A stretch of 64,000 nucleotides of DNA from Micromonospora sp. WMMD1082 (GCF_029626175.1 NZ_JARUBM010000002.1:6589001-6653000); one strand, 5' to 3'; shown: positions 51,097 through 60,322, counted from the first letter of the stretch. Notes: generated from the letters alone by a model not told the origin. Made by a program: numbers and translations.

Positions 51097-52215
51097 TCGA
51101 ACAACTCCGGCGCGCCGCTGCGCCTCCTCGTCATCGTCGCCAGCACCCGCCCCGGCCGTCTCGGACCGGCGATCGCCGACTGGTTCGTCCGGACGGCCAC
51201 GCCGGACGCTGACCGGCCGGACGCTGACCGGCCGGGCGCCACACCCGACGGGATCACCGTCGACGTGGCGGATCTGGCCGACATCGGGCTGCCGCTGCTC
51301 GACGAGCCCGAGCACCCCGCCAGCGGCAGCTACCTGCACGAGCACACCCGCCGGTGGAGCCGGCGGGTGGCGGCGGCCGACGCGTTCGTGGTGGTGACAC
51401 CGGAGTACAACTTCGGCATGCCGGCGGTGTTGAAGAACGCCCTCGACTTCCTCTACCACGAGTGGGCGTGGAAGCCGGTGGCCTTCGTCAGCTACGGCAA
51501 CACCTCGGCCGGCACCCGGTCGGTGCAGATGGCGAAGCAGGTGGTCACCACCCTGAAGATGATGCCCATCGGCGCCACCGTCGCCCTGCGCATCGCGGAG
51601 AGCACCCGCGACGGCCGGGTGGTCGCGTCGGCGGCACTCGATCGAGCCGCCCGGGGCGTGCTGGTGGAGCTGAGCCGGGTGGCCTGCGCGCTGCGCCCCC
51701 TGCGCACCGGGGCCGGCGGGAACGACGCCACCGTCGGTGGGCCGGTAGAGGGCCTCACGCTGGCCGAGGCCCGGCCGGCGGACCTGGCCGAGCTGCTCGT
51801 CCTGCAGCGATGCTGCTGGGTGCAGGAGGCGTTCGCCAACGACACCCTCGACCTGCCGCCGCTGCGGGAGACCCTCGACGACCTGCGCGCCTCGCTGTCG
51901 ACCTGGCGGCTGTGGTGCGTACGTCGCAACGGTCGCCTGGTCGCGGCGGTGCGCGCCCGGACGGACGAGCGGGCGTGGCTGATCGGTCGTCTGATGGTGG
52001 CGCCCGACCAGGCGGGCAACGGCATCGGCTCCTGGTTGCTCGCGTACGCCGAGGGGCAGGCCCCCGCGGAGACCACGCACTGCGCGCTGTTCACCGGGCA
52101 CCGCAGCACCCGCAACATCCGGCTCTACCAGCGCGCCGGCTACACCCTGAGCGCCACCGCCGACGACACCCCGGACATCGTGCACCTCACCAAGGAACGG
52201 CAGCTGACCGCCTGA
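51091..52215 (+). CDS. Fusion: NAD(P)H-dependent FMN reductase + GNAT acetyltransferase
   Basis: 374 residues. Residues about 10-205 are a flavodoxin-like FMN reductase: LLVIVASTRPGRLGPAIADWF (phosphate loop), VVTPEYNFGMPAVLKNALDFLYHEW (flavin-ring motif) and SYGNTSAGTRSVQ. Residues about 215-374 are a GNAT domain with IGRLMVAPDQAGNGIGSWLL for acetyl-CoA and HRSTRNIRLYQRAGY near the end. A 15-bp tandem duplication (DADRPDADRP) lies in the first domain. Both halves keep their key motifs. Regulated by the divergent MarR. Confidence 0.87.
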   Translation: MSSNNSGAPLRLLVIVASTRPGRLGPAIADWFVRTATPDADRPDADRPGATPDGITVDVADLADIGLPLLDEPEHPASGSYLHEHTRRWSRRVAAADAFVVVTPEYNFGMPAVLKNALDFLYHEWAWKPVAFVSYGNTSAGTRSVQMAKQVVTTLKMMPIGATVALRIAESTRDGRVVASAALDRAARGVLVELSRVACALRPLRTGAGGNDATVGGPVEGLTLAEARPADLAELLVLQRCCWVQEAFANDTLDLPPLRETLDDLRASLSTWRLWCVRRNGRLVAAVRARTDERAWLIGRLMVAPDQAGNGIGSWLLAYAEGQAPAETTHCALFTGHRSTRNIRLYQRAGYTLSATADDTPDIVHLTKERQLTA

Positions 52216-52256
52216 GCCCTGTCCGCCACGGCGCCGATGTGGTGTGATCTCCAGGC

Positions 52257-53201
52257 ATGAGGGTCCGGGTCATCGGTGCCGGTGTCGTCGGCCTGACCAG
52301 CGCGCTCCGCCTGGCACAGGCCGGTCATGACGTCGACGTGGTCGCCGGGAAGGTCGGCGACAGCACCACGTCGGCTCTCGCCGCGGCGCTCTGGTATCCC
52401 TACCGCGCCTACCCCGAGGCGGACGTGACCCGATGGTCGTCGCTCACCTACGCGACGCTGTGCGGCCTGGCCGCCGACCCGTCCACCGGGGTCCGGCTGC
52501 GTCTCGGGCGGGAGCTGTTCCGCTCGCCCGCCCCCGACCCGTGGTGGCGCGACGCGGTTCCCGAGCTGGGTCGGCCGACCGACGAACGGCTACCCGCCGG
52601 CTACCTCGACGGTTACGAACTGACCGTGCCGGTGGTGGACATGGCGGTGCACCTGCCCTGGCTGCTCGGCCGGTTGACCGAGGCAGGGGTCGCCGTGCGC
52701 GGCGGACAGGTGGACGATCTCGCCGGGGCGTTCGCGGGCGTGGACGCCGTGGTGAACTGCACCGGGCTGGGAGCCAGGAAACTGCTCGGCGACGGATCCC
52801 TCACGCCGGTACGGGGACAGGTGGTCGTCGTCGCGCAGGTCGGCCTCAGCGAATGGCTGCTCGACCAGACCGACCCCGGGCGCCTGACCTACATCGTGCC
52901 CAGGAGTGACACGGTGCTGCTCGGCGGCACCGCCGACGAGGGCGACGAGGATCTGACCGTCCGGCCGGGCACCGCCGCCGGCATCCTGGACCGGTGCGCC
53001 GCGCTGGTGCCCGCGCTGCGCGGGGCACGCGTGCTCCGTCACCGGGTCGGCCTGCGGCCCGGTCGGCCCCGCGTGCGGCTGGAGGCCGAGGTCGTCGAGC
53101 GTGGTCCGGTCGTGCACTGCTACGGCCATGGCGGCGCCGGGGTGACCCTCTCCTACGGCTGCGCCGACGAGGTGGCCGAACTCGTGTCAGGGCTGTCCTG
53201 A
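52257..53201 (+). CDS. FAD-dependent oxidoreductase (D-amino-acid oxidase type)
   Basis: 314 residues. The N-terminal FAD Rossmann motif is VRVIGAGVVGLTSALRLAQAGHDVDVV. Also visible are ALWYPYRAYPE and the DAO family C-terminal segment HRVGLRPGRPRVRLEAEVV..VVHCYGHGGAGVTLSYGCADEVAELV, with the conserved Arg and Gly-rich FAD contact. It would oxidise D-amino acids to keto acids with H2O2, although the precise substrate is unproven. It follows the FMN-reductase fusion by 41 bases. Confidence 0.88.
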   Translation: MRVRVIGAGVVGLTSALRLAQAGHDVDVVAGKVGDSTTSALAAALWYPYRAYPEADVTRWSSLTYATLCGLAADPSTGVRLRLGRELFRSPAPDPWWRDAVPELGRPTDERLPAGYLDGYELTVPVVDMAVHLPWLLGRLTEAGVAVRGGQVDDLAGAFAGVDAVVNCTGLGARKLLGDGSLTPVRGQVVVVAQVGLSEWLLDQTDPGRLTYIVPRSDTVLLGGTADEGDEDLTVRPGTAAGILDRCAALVPALRGARVLRHRVGLRPGRPRVRLEAEVVERGPVVHCYGHGGAGVTLSYGCADEVAELVSGLS

Positions 53202-53244
53202 CCGGATCCCGCCGCCGGCGCCGGAACCCACCTGCCCGCGCACG

Positions 53245-54048
53245 TCAGGCGACATGCGTCAGGTAGCCGGCGATCGCCTCGTCGAGCACCGCGCGGCCCG
53301 GCCGCGACCACACCTCCTCGGCGAAGACCTCCACCTCCACCGGGCCGGTGTACCCGGCGGCGTCGACGGCCTCCCGGAAGCGGCGCAGCTCGACGCTGCC
53401 GCTGCCGGGCAGGCCACGGCCGAGCAACACCCCGGCCGGCAGCGGCGTCACCCAGTCGGCGACCTGGAAGCAGGCGATCCGGTTCTCCCGGCCGGCCCGC
53501 GCGATCTGCGCCCAGACCTGGTCGTCCCACCAGAGGTGGTACGTGTCGACGACCACGCCGACCGTCTCCGGCGGGTACGGCTCGACCAGGTCGAGGGCCT
53601 GACCGAGGCTGGCGACCACGCACCGGTCGGCGCAGAACATCGGGTGCAGCGGCTCGACGGCGAGCCGCACGCCCGCCTCCTGGGCGTATGGCACGAGCGC
53701 CTCGATCGACCGGCCGACGTGGGCCCGGGCGGCGTCGAGGTCGCGGCTGCCGTCGGGTAGCCCGCCGGAGACCAGCACCAGCACCGGGGCGCCGAGCGCC
53801 GCCGCCTCGTCGATCGCCCGCCGGTTCTCGTCTTGCCATCCGGGGACGTTGAAGAAGCCACCCCGGCACAGCGAGGTGACGGTGAGGCCGGCGTCGCGGA
53901 CCAGCGCCGCCGCCTCCGCGACGCCGTGCGCGGCCAGGTCCTCGCGCCACAGCCCCACACCGGAGACGCCGGCGTCGGCGCAGCCCGCCACGAGCTGCGG
54001 CAGCGGCCACCGCTTCGTCGTCGCGGAGTTGAGGGCGAACCGCTTCAC
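53245..54048 (-). CDS. Sugar phosphate isomerase/epimerase (AP-endonuclease-2 fold)
   Basis: 267 residues from GTG 54048, overlapping the DUF993 stop by 4 bases. TIM-barrel of the xylose-isomerase-like/IolE-type family: LVSGGLPDGSRD, RLAVEPLHPMF (metal Glu), VGVVVDTYHLWWDD (metal Asp and His), ACFQVADW and GPVEVEVFAEEVWSR (last metal Glu). Enzymes of this fold isomerise or dehydrate sugars and inosose. Last gene of the oxidative carbohydrate operon. Confidence 0.85.
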   Translation of the reverse strand: MKRFALNSATTKRWPLPQLVAGCADAGVSGVGLWREDLAAHGVAEAAALVRDAGLTVTSLCRGGFFNVPGWQDENRRAIDEAAALGAPVLVLVSGGLPDGSRDLDAARAHVGRSIEALVPYAQEAGVRLAVEPLHPMFCADRCVVASLGQALDLVEPYPPETVGVVVDTYHLWWDDQVWAQIARAGRENRIACFQVADWVTPLPAGVLLGRGLPGSGSVELRRFREAVDAAGYTGPVEVEVFAEEVWSRPGRAVLDEAIAGYLTHVA

Positions 54049-55196
54049 TGCGTCACCCCCGCGGTCGTCATGAACGCCCGCGCCCGCTGCGCGGCCCGCT
54101 CGGCGTCGGGCAGCAACCCGGCCGCGTCGGCGAGCCGGAGCAGCCGCCCCAGGTGCGCCGGTGACCGCCCGGACTGCAGGCCGCCGACCATCGTGAAGTG
54201 GTCCTGGTGGCCGGCGAGCCAGGCCAGGAAGACGATGCCCGTCTTGTAGTAGTAGGTCGGCGCGCCGAACAGGTGCCGGGCCAGTGGCAGCGTGGGCGCG
54301 AGGATCTCGTCGTACGCCGCGACGTCGCCGTGATCCAGGGCGCGCAACGCGGCCGCGGCCGGTGGCGCGATGGCGGCCAGCACCCCGAGCAGCGCGTCGG
54401 AGTGGCCGGTGCCGTCGCCACGGATCAGCGCCGGGTAGTTGAAGTCGTCCCCGGTGTAGAGCCGCACCCCGGACGGCAGCCGCCGGCGCAGCGCCACCTC
54501 GAACTCCTCGTCGAGCAGCGACACCTTGATGCCGTCGACCCTGGCGCTGTGCGCCTCGATCAGCGCGACCACGATGTCGGCGGCCCGGACCGGATCGGCG
54601 TCGCCCCAGTAGCCGGTCAGCGCCGGGTCGAACGCCGGGCCCAACCAGTGCAGGACCACCGGGCCGTCCGCCTCGTCGAGCAACCGGCCGTAGATGTCCA
54701 GGTAGTCGTCGGCCGAGCGGGCCGCCGCCGCCAGGTGCCGGCTGCACATGAGCACCGGCGTGGCGCCGGCGTCCTGCACGTCGGAGAGCTGCTCGGCGTA
54801 CGCCTTGCGGATCTCGTCGAGCGTGGCCGGGCCGGCCGGCAACTGGTCGGTGGCGACGCCCGCGCAGATCGCGCCGCCCTCGGCCCGGGCGGCCCGCGCC
54901 GAGCGGCGCACCAGCTCCCGTGCGGTCGGATAGTCCAGACCCATGCCCCGCTGCGCGGTGTCCATGGCCTCGGCCACCCCGAACCCGTACGACCAGAGGT
55001 GCCGGCGGAACGCGAGCGTGGCGTCCCAGTCCACGGTGGCCGGCGCACCGGGCACGTTCTCCGCTCGCGGGTCGGCCACCACGTGCGCGGCGGCGTACGC
55101 GATCCGGCCGGTGAAGCGGGCACCGGGTGTCGCGTGCTCGCGCCCGGCGCCGGAGAGCGTGAGGGGCCCGTCGGGCAGGCCGACCGTACGGCTCAC
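54045..55196 (-). CDS. DUF993-family protein (dihydrodipicolinate-synthase-like barrel)
   Basis: 383 residues from GTG 55196; its start and stop overlap its neighbours by 4 bases. Segments such as GAICAGVATDQL, VLMCSRHLAAAARS, VVLHWLGPAFDPALTGYWG, DGIKVSLLDEEFE (candidate Lys) and RLYTGDDFNYPALI are of DUF993 type. The fold is a TIM barrel akin to Schiff-base aldolases. It is placed between a Gfo/Idh/MocA dehydrogenase and a sugar isomerase, so it may cleave or rearrange a keto-sugar; that is inference. Confidence 0.82.
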   Translation of the reverse strand: MSRTVGLPDGPLTLSGAGREHATPGARFTGRIAYAAAHVVADPRAENVPGAPATVDWDATLAFRRHLWSYGFGVAEAMDTAQRGMGLDYPTARELVRRSARAARAEGGAICAGVATDQLPAGPATLDEIRKAYAEQLSDVQDAGATPVLMCSRHLAAAARSADDYLDIYGRLLDEADGPVVLHWLGPAFDPALTGYWGDADPVRAADIVVALIEAHSARVDGIKVSLLDEEFEVALRRRLPSGVRLYTGDDFNYPALIRGDGTGHSDALLGVLAAIAPPAAAALRALDHGDVAAYDEILAPTLPLARHLFGAPTYYYKTGIVFLAWLAGHQDHFTMVGGLQSGRSPAHLGRLLRLADAAGLLPDAERAAQRARAFMTTAGVTQ

Positions 55197-56347
55197 GGGT
55201 GCAACTCCTCGACCTCGATGCGGCGGCCCTCGCGCGCCGACTGCAGGCCCAACTCGGCCAGTTGCACGCCGCGCGCGCCGGCCCACAGGTCCCAGGTGTA
55301 CGGGGCGTCCTCGGCGACGTGACGCAGGAACATTTCCCACTGCGCCTTGAAGCCGTTGTCGTACGTCTCGTTGTCCGGCATCTCCTGCCACTGGGACCGG
55401 AAGTCGTCGGTGGAGGGCAGGTCGGGGTTCCAGACCGGCTTCGGGGTGGTGGCGCGGTGCTGCACGCGGCAGCGGCGCAGCCCGGCCACGGCGCTGCCCT
55501 CGGTGCCGTCGACCTGGAACTCCACCAGCTCGTCCCGGTTGACCCGGACCGCCCAGGAGGAGTTGACCTGCGCCACGATGCCGCCGTCAAGTTCGAAGAT
55601 GGCGTACGCGGCGTCGTCGGCGGTCGCCTCGTAGGGCTGGCCGTCCTCGTCCCAGCGTTGCGGGATGTGGGTGGTGACATGTGCGGTGACCGCCCGCACC
55701 GGGGCGAAGATCTGCTCCAGCACGTAGTGCCAGTGCGGGAACATGTCGACCGCGATGCCGCCCCCGTCGGCGCTGCGGTAGTTCCAGCTCGGACGCTGCG
55801 CCTCCTGCCAGTCGCCCTCGAAGACCCAGTAGCCGAACTCGCCGCGTACCGACAGGATCCGGCCGAAGAAGCCGCCCCGCACCAGCCGGTCGAGCTTGCG
55901 CAGACCGGGCAGGAAGAGCTTGTCCTGGACCACACCGTGCCGTACGCCGGCCGCGTCGGCGGCCCGGGCCAACTCGACCGCGCCGGAGAGGGTGGTCGCG
56001 GTCGGCTTCTCGGTGTAGATGTGCTTGCCCGCCCCGATGGCCAGGCCGATCGCCTTCTCCCGCTCGCTGGTGACCTGGGCGTCGAAGTAGATCGACACGT
56101 CCGGGCGGGCGAGCGCGGCGGCGAGATCGGTGCTCCACTCGGTCAACCCGTGCCGGGCCGCCACGTCGCGCAGTTTGGCCTCGTTCCGCCCGACCAGCAC
56201 GAGCTCCGGCCAGAGCCGGGCGCCGGTGCGCAGCGGCACGCCGCCCTGCTCCCGGATCGCCAGCAGAGACCGGACCAGGTGTTGCCGGTAACCCATCCGC
56301 CCGGTCACACCGTTCATGACGATCCCGATCGGGACACGTGCCGTCAT
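55193..56347 (-). CDS. Gfo/Idh/MocA-family oxidoreductase
   Basis: 384 residues. The N-terminal NAD(P) Rossmann domain (IGIVMNGVTGRMGYRQH..), catalytic-lysine motif HIYTEKPTATTLSGA and C-terminal GFO_IDH_MocA_C domain with DGGGIAVDMFPHWHYVLEQIF define the family. The last two His would serve as general base. It oxidises a sugar or cyclitol hydroxyl to a ketone using NAD(P). A GGAGG ribosome-binding site precedes ATG 56347. First gene of the coupled trio after an internal hairpin. Confidence 0.9.
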   Translation of the reverse strand: MTARVPIGIVMNGVTGRMGYRQHLVRSLLAIREQGGVPLRTGARLWPELVLVGRNEAKLRDVAARHGLTEWSTDLAAALARPDVSIYFDAQVTSEREKAIGLAIGAGKHIYTEKPTATTLSGAVELARAADAAGVRHGVVQDKLFLPGLRKLDRLVRGGFFGRILSVRGEFGYWVFEGDWQEAQRPSWNYRSADGGGIAVDMFPHWHYVLEQIFAPVRAVTAHVTTHIPQRWDEDGQPYEATADDAAYAIFELDGGIVAQVNSSWAVRVNRDELVEFQVDGTEGSAVAGLRRCRVQHRATTPKPVWNPDLPSTDDFRSQWQEMPDNETYDNGFKAQWEMFLRHVAEDAPYTWDLWAGARGVQLAELGLQSAREGRRIEVEELHP

Positions 56348-56380
56348 CGCCTCACCCTCCAGGTACCACTTCCTCCGGCC

Positions 56381-56397
56381 GCCCGACTCTTTCGGGC
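56381..56397 (-). promoter_or_regulatory. Small hairpin upstream of Gfo/Idh gene
   Basis: GCCCGA-CTCTT-TCGGGC, a 6-bp stem with a 5-base loop, 34 bases before the Gfo/Idh ATG. It may stabilise the mRNA 5' end after processing. Confidence 0.35.
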
Positions 56398-56416
56398 GCC
56401 GCGACGAGCCTCGTCA

Positions 56417-56465
56417 CCGGTCCGGCGGGAGGACGGCGGCGCTGCCGCCCTCCCCACCGGACCGG
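56417..56465 (-). terminator. Strong intra-operon hairpin
   Basis: 49-base hairpin with outer arms CCGGTCCGG/CCGGACCGG and inner arms GGGAGG/CCTCCC and GGCGGC/GCTGCC. It begins 1 base after the sugar-dehydrogenase stop and ends 70 bases before the Gfo/Idh start. No U-tract; either a partial terminator or a processing barrier. Confidence 0.65.
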
Positions 56466-56466
56466 G

Positions 56467-58563
56467 TCAGGCCGGCTTCCCGGTCACCGTCAGGTGACGC
56501 AGGCGGCCGACGTTGTCGAACGAGCCGAACCCGACCCGTCCGGAGCCGAATGTGCTGTCCTTCGCGGTCATCAGCGGGTCCTTGCGTCCGTCGACGTAGA
56601 CCGCGATCTCGCCGGTGGCCGGCAGGTGCACGACCCGCACCCGGTGCCAGTCGGCGTCGACGATCGCCGGGTCGGCACCGCGCGAGCGCCCGTTCCACTG
56701 GTAGTCGATGCGCTCCCGGTCCGCGTTGTCGACCTTGAAGATGCCGTTGTGCGGATAGATCGTGTTGTCGGTGGAGAGGTGGGCGTAGTAGAACTCCGTG
56801 TCCGAGCGCCAGCCGAACACGATGATCACGTCGCGGTTGCTGACCTCCACCGGCGTGTCCAGCCGGACCTGCGCCTCGATCTGCACCGACGACCACCGGG
56901 GTCCGGCCGTCACGACCGCGTACTCGAACGGCCGGCGCGGGCCGGGCCGGCTCACGCCCTCCTCGGCGAGGATCACCTCGTCCTTGCGGAACCGCCACTT
57001 CGACGGGGTGACCGGCGTCCAGTCCCGCAGGCCCGAGGGCTTGTGCAGCCTGACCCGGCCGACGTCGCCGCTGGCGAAGACCCGGGTGCCGGTGACCTTC
57101 CAGATCTTCCCGTTGGCCTTGGCGAGGATGTAGAGCTCGCCGGCGGCGTCGGTGCCGAAGCGCAGGTCGACCCGCTCCGGGTTGCCGGGCGCGCCGGGGG
57201 CGGAGAGGTCCTGCATCCGCACCGGATTGCCGGCCGGGTCGAACAGGGCCAGCTTGTGCAGCGGGGCCGGATCCGCGCCCCGGCGCATCCGGTTCGCCTC
57301 GGTGTAGAAGACCTGACCGTCGACCAGGTCACCGAAGACGTACTTGCCCTTCAGGGCGGGCAGGCTCCGGCCCCGGTAGACGAAGCCGCCGGCCACCGCG
57401 ACACCCACGTCCGAGGTGCAGTCCCAGCCGGGAGCGGGGTTGTGGTCGTACGCGGCGACCGGGTACGTGTAGCCGAAGTCCGCGTCGTTGGGCGGCAACG
57501 GAAGGAGCTTGTCGCAGGCGCCGGCCGCCCTGTCGAAGACGAACGCGCCCTCCCGCTCGCTCCAGCCGAAGTTGTCGCCGGCGCGCACCTCGTAGATCGC
57601 CTCGATGGCGTGCTCACCGATGTGCCCGAGGTACATCCGCCCGGTGGCCCGGTCCCAGCTGAACCGGTGCGGGTCGCGGAAGCCCACCGCGTAGAGTTCG
57701 CCGAGGGCGCCGGCCTGGCCGACGAACGGGTTCGTCGGCGGGATGCCGTACCGCCCGTTGGCCGAGTTGGTGCCGCGCGGGTCGATCCGCAGCAACTTGC
57801 CGTGCACCATGCCGAGGTTCTGCGGCTCGGTGTTGCGTACGCCGGTGCCGCCGTCGCCGACCGCCAGGTACAGCAGCCCGTGGTCGGCGTCTCCGCGCTT
57901 CGCGGTGGGGTTGAAGTTGATCTCCTGGATGCCGTGGATCTGGCCGGCGAAGCCGATCCGGAGCACCTCCCGGCGGCTGCCGGCGAAGGTGTCGGCGGAC
58001 GGGTCGGTCGCCGTCCACTCGGTGATGACGCCGTGGAAGATGCTGTTGGCCTGGGCGAAGTCCGGCACCGCCGTGGTCGTCGCGGCCTGCTCGGTGTGGA
58101 TCGTGTAGAAGCGGCCGTTGGCGCCGAACTGCGGGTGGAACGTCACGTAACCGAAGCCCTGCCCGAGGCCCCGGCCGGAGAAGAACTGCGGCGCGAAGGT
58201 CGCGGCCACGTCGAGGTAGACCTGCGGCACGCCGTCTTTGACCAGGTAGAGACTGCCGTTGAGGTCCGGCACGGCTCGCCGGCCGGAACCGTCGGGCACC
58301 TCCATGATCGTGTTGATCCGGGCGGTACGCATGAGCCGCTCGTCGACCGGGGCGGGGTTCGGAAAGGACTGCGGGAAGCTCGCGTACTCGGTCAGGACGA
58401 GCCCGAGCCGGGACTGGGTGGGCATCTCGATGATCGGGTCGTGGACCGGCTCCGCGGCCCGGGCCGGGCCGGCGACCAGGGTGGACAGGACGAGGACGGC
58501 GGCCGTGAACCCGGCCGTCAGCGCGGATCTGCGGATGCTGCCGGTGTTGCGGATGCTACGCAC
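56467..58563 (-). CDS. Secreted glucose/sorbosone dehydrogenase-type propeller with C-terminal lectin-like domain
   Basis: 698 residues. A signal peptide (about 1-36, ending ARAAEP) marks export. The six-bladed GSDH propeller (about 50-480) shows GRGLGQGFGYVTFHPQF, LLYLAVGDGGTG, GKLLRIDP, AVGFRDPHRFSWD, GHIGEHAIEAIYEVRAGDNFGWSE and KYVFGDLVDGQVF. The last domain (about 500-698) is a LamG/DUF1080-like beta-sandwich (SSVQIEAQVRLDTPVEV, RVRVVHLPATGEIAVYVDG and VGFGSFDNVG). It probably oxidises an external sugar using PQQ or a similar cofactor. It follows the LamG gene on the same strand. Confidence 0.85.
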   Translation of the reverse strand: MRSIRNTGSIRRSALTAGFTAAVLVLSTLVAGPARAAEPVHDPIIEMPTQSRLGLVLTEYASFPQSFPNPAPVDERLMRTARINTIMEVPDGSGRRAVPDLNGSLYLVKDGVPQVYLDVAATFAPQFFSGRGLGQGFGYVTFHPQFGANGRFYTIHTEQAATTTAVPDFAQANSIFHGVITEWTATDPSADTFAGSRREVLRIGFAGQIHGIQEINFNPTAKRGDADHGLLYLAVGDGGTGVRNTEPQNLGMVHGKLLRIDPRGTNSANGRYGIPPTNPFVGQAGALGELYAVGFRDPHRFSWDRATGRMYLGHIGEHAIEAIYEVRAGDNFGWSEREGAFVFDRAAGACDKLLPLPPNDADFGYTYPVAAYDHNPAPGWDCTSDVGVAVAGGFVYRGRSLPALKGKYVFGDLVDGQVFYTEANRMRRGADPAPLHKLALFDPAGNPVRMQDLSAPGAPGNPERVDLRFGTDAAGELYILAKANGKIWKVTGTRVFASGDVGRVRLHKPSGLRDWTPVTPSKWRFRKDEVILAEEGVSRPGPRRPFEYAVVTAGPRWSSVQIEAQVRLDTPVEVSNRDVIIVFGWRSDTEFYYAHLSTDNTIYPHNGIFKVDNADRERIDYQWNGRSRGADPAIVDADWHRVRVVHLPATGEIAVYVDGRKDPLMTAKDSTFGSGRVGFGSFDNVGRLRHLTVTGKPA

Positions 58564-58600
58564 GCGGGTCTCCTTCTCGGTGGGACGGTGCCGAGGGTGG

Positions 58601-59557
58601 TCAGCGGGCCAGGTAGCGGTACTGCTTCGCGACGTCGCTCGCCGAGATCACGCTGTCGAGGAACATCAGCCCGTCCATGCGGCAGTCGCACGGGTTGCGC
58701 TCCAGCGTGTTCTGCGGGAAACTTCCGCCGATCTTGATGCCCCGGGGGTCGGAGGCGGTGGTCACGTGCGGGCCGGGCCCCGACACGAGCCACGGGTCGT
58801 CGGTGCGGGTGTAGAAGCCGTCCAGCGGCTTGCCGTCGCGGTAGAGCGCCATCGCGCCGGTGGTGAAGTCGAAGGTGGCGGCGAGATGCACCCATTTGCC
58901 CTTGGGCAGCAGGGTGCGCCAGTCCTCGCTAGCGGCGAAGGTCTGCGACTGGCCGCCGTCGAGGCGCCGGCCGAGCGCCACCAGCCGCAGCTCGCCGTCG
59001 ACGTCGATGAGTTCGAGCAGCGCCCGGACGCCGTGGCCGTCGGAGTCGCCGGTCAGGATGCCGGCCAGCCCGATGGCGTTGAACCGGTCGGCCGGGTCGG
59101 TGGTGGTGGAGTCCGGTGCCGGGACGTCCATCTGCAGCTTGAACCAGCCCATCACCGTGGTACCCCCGGTGCCGGCGAACGGGCGCAGGGTCCGTACGCC
59201 GCTGGCCGACCAGGTGCCGGCCTTCCAGTCGTCGTTGCCCGCCCGGTCGGGGTCGACCTGCCGGGTCTGCAACGCCCGGCCGCTGCCCGGGTAGGCGCGG
59301 TCGGCCACCCGCATGGCGGCGCCGCCGTTGACCAGTTCGATCTCGGTGCCGGACCGGCCCTGGTCACGTTCGAGCGCGGGGTCGCCGGGCACCGGATGGT
59401 CGAAGTCGTAGAACGCGACCAGGTGCGACCGCAGGTGCGGGTGGACGTCGCGCGGGTGCTGCCGATTCGCCTGGGCGGCGGGTGTCGCGACGACCGCCAC
59501 CAGGCCGGCCGCCAGCAGGGCGGCGGTGGTGACGACGACGCGTCTGGTTCTGGTCAT
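58601..59557 (-). CDS. Secreted LamG/concanavalin-fold protein
   Basis: 318 residues. Signal peptide about 1-30 (VVVTTAALLAAGLVAVVATPAAQA). A single LamG-like beta-sandwich occupies most of the rest (LVAFYDFDHPVPGD, TVMGWFKLQMDVP, WVHLAATFDFTTGAMALYRDGKPLDGFYTR and DGLMFLDSVISASDVAKQY), the typical LamG_3 pattern. Two Cys in NPCDCRMDG. It is likely a carbohydrate-binding or hydrolytic partner of the following secreted sugar dehydrogenase. Confidence 0.82.
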   Translation of the reverse strand: MTRTRRVVVTTAALLAAGLVAVVATPAAQANRQHPRDVHPHLRSHLVAFYDFDHPVPGDPALERDQGRSGTEIELVNGGAAMRVADRAYPGSGRALQTRQVDPDRAGNDDWKAGTWSASGVRTLRPFAGTGGTTVMGWFKLQMDVPAPDSTTTDPADRFNAIGLAGILTGDSDGHGVRALLELIDVDGELRLVALGRRLDGGQSQTFAASEDWRTLLPKGKWVHLAATFDFTTGAMALYRDGKPLDGFYTRTDDPWLVSGPGPHVTTASDPRGIKIGGSFPQNTLERNPCDCRMDGLMFLDSVISASDVAKQYRYLAR

Positions 59558-59563
59558 CGCGCG

Positions 59564-60322
59564 CTACACCTCGTTTCGCGGGGATGGGGCGGTGGGCTCG
59601 GCGGGCCGGCCGCCGAGGTACAGCTCGCCGAGTTGGGGATCGGCCAGCAGCTGGGCCGCCGGCCCGGAGATGTGTACGCGCCCGAGGTCGAGCACGCACC
59701 CGAGGTCGGCCGTCTCCAGCGCCCGCCGGGCGTTCTGCTCCACGAGCAGCACCGCCGTGCCGGCGTCGCGCATCCGCACCACCTGTTCGAACACGGTGCT
59801 GGTCGCCTTCGGGTCCAGGCCCATCGACGGCTCGTCCAGCAGCACGACCTTGGGGTCGACCATCAGGGACCGGGCGAACTCGACCTGCTTCTGCTGGCCG
59901 CCGGAGAGCAGCCCGGCGAGCGACTCCCAGCGCTGCGCGACCACCGGGAAGAGGTCCCGGACGAAGGCCGTCCGCTCGGCGATGAGCGCCTTGTCCTTCA
60001 GCGTGTAGCCGCCCAGCAGGACGTTCTCCGCCACCGTCATCTCCCGGAACACGCTGTGCCCCTGTAGGACGTGCGCGACGCCGGAGGCGAGCATCCGCTG
60101 CGGCCCCTGGCCGGTGACGTCCACGCCTCCGACGAGAATCCGCCCGGAGCGGGGCCTGAGCAGCCCGCTGGCGACCTTCAGGACGGTCGACTTGCCGGCG
60201 CCGTTGGGACCGACGAGGCAGACGATCGTGCCCGCGGGCACCGAGACGGTCAGGCCGCGCAGCACCGGCGCGGCGCGCCCGTAGCCGGCCTGGATGTCGA
60301 CGAGTTCGATCTCAGACGCCAA
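59564..60322 (-). CDS. livF: Liv-type ABC transporter ATP-binding protein
   Basis: 252 residues. Walker A GPNGAGKST, signature LLSGGQQKQVEFA, Walker B VVLLDEPSMGLDP. The LivF branch is indicated by its short length and GRAAPVLRGLTVSVPAGTIVCLVG. The start overlaps the livG stop. With livG it powers import; the operon context points to a carbohydrate-type substrate rather than branched-chain amino acids, so the symbol names the family only. Confidence 0.88.
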   Translation of the reverse strand: MASEIELVDIQAGYGRAAPVLRGLTVSVPAGTIVCLVGPNGAGKSTVLKVASGLLRPRSGRILVGGVDVTGQGPQRMLASGVAHVLQGHSVFREMTVAENVLLGGYTLKDKALIAERTAFVRDLFPVVAQRWESLAGLLSGGQQKQVEFARSLMVDPKVVLLDEPSMGLDPKATSTVFEQVVRMRDAGTAVLLVEQNARRALETADLGCVLDLGRVHISGPAAQLLADPQLGELYLGGRPAEPTAPSPRNEV

